Shown here one piece after another: positions 6,082 to 8,626 of a stretch of 8,626 nt of DNA. The translations under genes were made by a program, and so were the position numbers. This DNA is from an uncultured cyanobacterium (GTDB lineage: Bacteria; Cyanobacteriota; Cyanobacteriia; Pseudanabaenales; Pseudanabaenaceae): positions 1 to 8,626 of the forward strand of contig CAIJEA010000409.1 of the NCBI GenBank assembly GCA_903819605.1, read 5' to 3'. Under the pieces are notes generated by a model, which saw only the letters and a program-made list of their open reading frames with translations, searched no databases and was not told the origin of the DNA. Every line of letters starts with the position of its first letter. Within the stretch, counting starts at the first letter, position 1.

Positions 6082-6107
6082 AAAGTCCTCAATAAGTATG
6101 AATCAAC

Positions 6108-8626
6108 ATGAGTGCGAATCTATCAAGGGCAAGCAGAAGTATCGATCCAACTAACAAATGGCAATTCTGGATCGATCGCGGCGGCACATTTACAGATATA
6201 GTCGCGCAAGCTCCTGATGGCGAGATTGTCGTACATAAGTTATTGTCTGAGAATCCTGCTCACTACACCGATGCCCCGATTCAAGGAATTCGTGATGTTT
6301 TGGGAATCTCTCAAGATCAGGCAATTCCCATTGACCAAATTGCCGCTATTAAAATGGGTACGACTGTGGCGACTAATGCCCTTTTAGAACGAAAAGGCGA
6401 TCGCACAGTTCTGCTCATTACAAAAGGATTTCGTGATTCCTTGCGGATTGGTTATCAGAATCGTCCCAATATTTTTGCCCGTCATATCATTTTACCTGAA
6501 ATGCTTTATGAGCAAGTGATCGAGGTGGAAGAACGTTATAGCGCTCATGGGGAAGTTCTCATTCCTTTAAATGAGGATTTAGCTTTAAGAGAATTACAAA
6601 AAGCTTACGATCTAGAGATTAGAGCTTGTGCGATCGCCTTAATTCATAGTTATCGCTATCCTCAACATGAAAAAAGATTAACAGAACTAGCTAAACAAAT
6701 TGGCTTTACGCAGGTTTCTGTCTCCCATAAAATTAGCTCCTTAATTAAATTTATCAGCCGTGGTGATACGACTGTTGTTGATGCCTATTTATCACCAATT
6801 CTCAAGCGCTATGTCGATCGCGTTAGTTTTGAGTTAGGTAATGCAGAGCTTGGCTCTACATTACCTAACCTGATGTTTATGCAGTCCAATGGTGGACTAG
6901 TAGAAGCAAAATCTTTTCAGGGTAAAAATAGTATTCTCTCAGGTCCCGCAGGAGGAATTGTCGGCGCAGTGCAGACCAGCTTACAGGCGGGATTTGAGAA
7001 AATTATTAGCTTTGATATGGGCGGTACTTCTACCGATGTCGCGCATTATACAGGAAATTATGAGCGATCGCTAACTACAGAAGTCGCTGGTGTGAGACTG
7101 AGTACGCCCATGATGGCAATCCATACGGTAGCGGCAGGCGGAGGTTCCTTGCTATTTTTTGATGGAGCTAGATATCGCGTGGGTCCTGAATCTGCGGGTG
7201 CATTCCCGGGCCCTGCTTGTTATCGTAATGGCGGTACGTTGGCGGTGACAGATTGTAATGTGATGTTAGGAAAGTTACAGCCCGATTTCTTCCCCAAGGT
7301 CTTTGGGAAAGAGGGGGATTTACCGCTCGATCGCCAAATTGTTGTTGAGAAATTCACGGAATTAGCGCAAACCATCAGCCAATCCACAGGTCAATCTGTT
7401 ACTCCTGAAGTTGTTGCTCAAGGATTTCTCGAAATTGCAGTTGAGAAGATGGCGAGTGCTATCAAAAAAATATCGGTACAGCGTGGTTATGATGTTTCAG
7501 AATATGTGCTGTGTTGTTTCGGCGGTGCGGGTGGTCAGCACGCTTGTGCGATCGCGGATGTATTGGGTATGACGCAAGTGTTTATTCATCCTTATGCAGG
7601 GGTTTTATCGGCCTATGGCATCGGTCTCGCTGATATTCGCACCATCCGCGATCTCTCTGTCGAATCAGCATTAAGTTGGGAATTATTAGGAGAATTGGAA
7701 ACCATTGCTAAGAACTTAAGCGAAGAAGGTAAAGCCGAAATTTTGCAAGGTAATGCTGATGGTGATTTGTCTATCGAAACTAGTTTGCGATTACGTTATG
7801 CTGGCACGGATTCATCGCTAACTGTGGCAATCTCCAATCCTTTAAACTTTTGTTCGCAAACAACTTTAGAATATTTGCAAACTAGCTTTGCCGCTTTACA
7901 TAAAGAGAGATATGGCTTCATCTTTGCGGATAAGGTACTTGTAGTTGAGGCGATCGCCGTAGAAACAATCGTTTCAAAGAAAAAGGAAAAAGCCAAAAGG
8001 GAAAAATCAGAAGCTCTAAAGCCAACAGCTAACAGCCAACAGCTAACAGCCAACAGCCAAAAAATCCAAGTTTACATGAATGGAGAATGGCATCAAGCTC
8101 CCGTATTGCGGCGAGAAGATTTGCGAGTAGGCGATCGCATTAAAGGGGCAGCTCTGATTATTGATGCGACGGGGACTAATGCGATCGAGCCTAATTGGGA
8201 AGCAGAGTTGACTGAGGATCATTCTTTAATATTAAGAAGATCTGCTCCACCCTCACCTGTTAAGGCGGAAGGCGAATCTCTTCAAGTCCCTCTTAATAAA
8301 GGGGATTTAGTGGTTTCTATGCCCGATCCTATTAAGCTAGAAATCTTTAATAATCTCTTTCAATCGATTGCCGAACAAATGGGATTTACCCTGCAAAATA
8401 CGAGCGCTAGCGTGAATATTCGCGAGCGGTTGGATTTTTCCTGTGCGATTTTTGATGGCGAGGGAGAATTAGTTGCGAATGCACCGCATATTCCTGTACA
8501 TCTTGGTTCGATGGGGGAAAGCGTGAAAGCGTTGATCAGCGATCGCGGTAATAATATTCATTTGGGTGATGTGTTCGCTACGAATAATCCCTACAACGGC
8601 GGCACGCATTTACCTGATATCACAGT
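6108..8626 (+). CDS. oplAH: 5-oxoprolinase (ATP-hydrolysing), fused HyuA-HyuB type, 3' end outside the window
   Basis: The enzyme opens 5-oxo-L-proline to L-glutamate at the cost of ATP, a cytosolic step in glutathione salvage. The first 839 residues are present; fused family members run to about 1,200-1,290, so about a third is missing. The HyuA half shows IDRGGTFTDIV (22-32), MGTTVATNALLERKG (83-97), LSGPAGG (277-283), FDMGGTSTDV (302-311), VAAGGGS (341-347), VGPESAGAFPGPACYR (358-373) and CFGGAGGQHACAIA (470-483). The HyuB half begins near residue 740 with DPIKLEIFNNLFQSIAEQMG and continues through RERLDFSCAIF (772-782) and NAPHIPVHLGSMGE (791-804). This follows eukaryotic OPLAH closely, favouring oxoprolinase over separate hydantoinase subunits. 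ATG 6108 is forced, as an in-frame TGA lies at 6099-6101. Two linkers (about 622-652 and 711-735) are encoded by repeat-like DNA. Confidence 0.92.
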   Translation, partial: MSANLSRASRSIDPTNKWQFWIDRGGTFTDIVAQAPDGEIVVHKLLSENPAHYTDAPIQGIRDVLGISQDQAIPIDQIAAIKMGTTVATNALLERKGDRTVLLITKGFRDSLRIGYQNRPNIFARHIILPEMLYEQVIEVEERYSAHGEVLIPLNEDLALRELQKAYDLEIRACAIALIHSYRYPQHEKRLTELAKQIGFTQVSVSHKISSLIKFISRGDTTVVDAYLSPILKRYVDRVSFELGNAELGSTLPNLMFMQSNGGLVEAKSFQGKNSILSGPAGGIVGAVQTSLQAGFEKIISFDMGGTSTDVAHYTGNYERSLTTEVAGVRLSTPMMAIHTVAAGGGSLLFFDGARYRVGPESAGAFPGPACYRNGGTLAVTDCNVMLGKLQPDFFPKVFGKEGDLPLDRQIVVEKFTELAQTISQSTGQSVTPEVVAQGFLEIAVEKMASAIKKISVQRGYDVSEYVLCCFGGAGGQHACAIADVLGMTQVFIHPYAGVLSAYGIGLADIRTIRDLSVESALSWELLGELETIAKNLSEEGKAEILQGNADGDLSIETSLRLRYAGTDSSLTVAISNPLNFCSQTTLEYLQTSFAALHKERYGFIFADKVLVVEAIAVETIVSKKKEKAKREKSEALKPTANSQQLTANSQKIQVYMNGEWHQAPVLRREDLRVGDRIKGAALIIDATGTNAIEPNWEAELTEDHSLILRRSAPPSPVKAEGESLQVPLNKGDLVVSMPDPIKLEIFNNLFQSIAEQMGFTLQNTSASVNIRERLDFSCAIFDGEGELVANAPHIPVHLGSMGESVKALISDRGNNIHLGDVFATNNPYNGGTHLPDIT
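8021..8061 (+). repeat. Heptamer tandem repeat (GCYAACA) inside the oxoprolinase gene
   Basis: GCCAACA and GCTAACA alternate for five full units and end in a partial GCCAAA, giving a 14-bp period. The array resembles the short tandemly repeated heptamers (STRR) known from cyanobacterial genomes. It is in frame and encodes PTANSQQLTANSQ, in a Lys-rich linker of HyuA (residues about 622-652) where the family varies in length. The insertion therefore leaves the core folds intact. Confidence 0.85.
8283..8307 (+). repeat. Palindromic repeat in the HyuA-HyuB linker of the oxoprolinase gene
   Basis: AAGTCCCT (8283-8290) pairs with GGGGATTT (8301-8308) over 8 bp with two G-T wobbles, around an A+T-rich loop. 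The sequence resembles the AAGTCCCC...GGGGATTT palindromes common between cyanobacterial genes. It and the preceding Pro/Glu-rich stretch (residues about 711-735) fall exactly between the end of HyuA and the start of HyuB and stay in frame. Family membership is from memory, not from a search. Confidence 0.5.

Larger units (their letters stand above)
5851..6107. other. Divergent spacer mostly made of a repeat element
   Basis: This 257-bp gap between the small gene and the oxoprolinase gene is occupied by a MITE-like element (5885-6081) with a large internal stem-loop. A possible promoter for the small gene overlaps its left end. Only 26 bp separate its right end from the oxoprolinase ATG. I see no other coding or RNA feature. 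Confidence 0.8.

Noticed and set aside
5877..6095. 72-codon plus-strand open frame in the divergent spacer
   Set aside because: It lies almost wholly in the TATAGCG-ended element and its long hairpin, and overlaps no known protein pattern.
7796..8053. Open frame of 85 codons on the minus strand inside the oxoprolinase gene
   Set aside because: It is antisense to well-conserved coding sequence, and its start (MAVSCWLLAVG...) is just the reverse translation of the GCYAACA heptamer array.
1..8626. CRISPR array, tRNA, rRNA, transposase or defence system
   Set aside because: No direct repeats with spacers, no tRNA-like cloverleaf and no transposase or nuclease motifs were seen; the heptamer array is too short-period to be a CRISPR.

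Overview
The window looks like chromosomal DNA of a cyanobacterium. The strongest sign is the density of the HIP1 octamer GCGATCGC: I count at least 25 copies in 8.6 kb, mostly inside genes. The protein types agree: a bilin-type GAF domain protein, the cyanobacterial LpxB-related glycosyltransferase and a fused 5-oxoprolinase. The interspersed palindromes and heptamer repeats in and between genes are also typical. The genus cannot be fixed; a Pseudanabaena-like filamentous strain is only a guess.

Layout, left to right. Positions 1-161 are a short leader with a hairpin. An LpxB-related glycosyltransferase gene (162-1376, +, GTG start) converges on a large membrane protein gene (1497-4034, -) of the Wzy/WaaL O-antigen ligase superfamily with a TPR-like C-terminal half. 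Between their stops lie two hairpins. Positions 4035-4425 hold a 22-bp perfect hairpin just upstream of the wzy-like gene, a MITE-like element of about 91 bp built round a perfect 28-bp palindrome, and a promoter for the next gene. A GAF/coiled-coil protein gene (4426-5610, +) converges on a 65-residue hypothetical gene (5653-5850, -). A second MITE-like element of about 197 bp fills the gap to a divergent 5-oxoprolinase gene (6108 to the window end, +, truncated by the window edge).

The genes do not form one operon: strands alternate and each convergent pair is separated by a hairpin. The first two genes both belong to envelope polysaccharide or glycolipid families and may share a theme, but nothing in the sequence ties them together. 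The oxoprolinase is a housekeeping enzyme returning 5-oxoproline to glutamate in glutathione turnover.

I found no CRISPR array, tRNA, rRNA, intact transposase or recognisable new defence system. The most interesting material is repeat biology: two different interspersed repeats that lie in frame in linkers of the oxoprolinase, two MITE-like elements, and a pair of related hairpin types on both sides of the wzy-like gene. The GAF protein is also notable because it resembles a bilin-binding GAF domain but lacks the chromophore cysteine.
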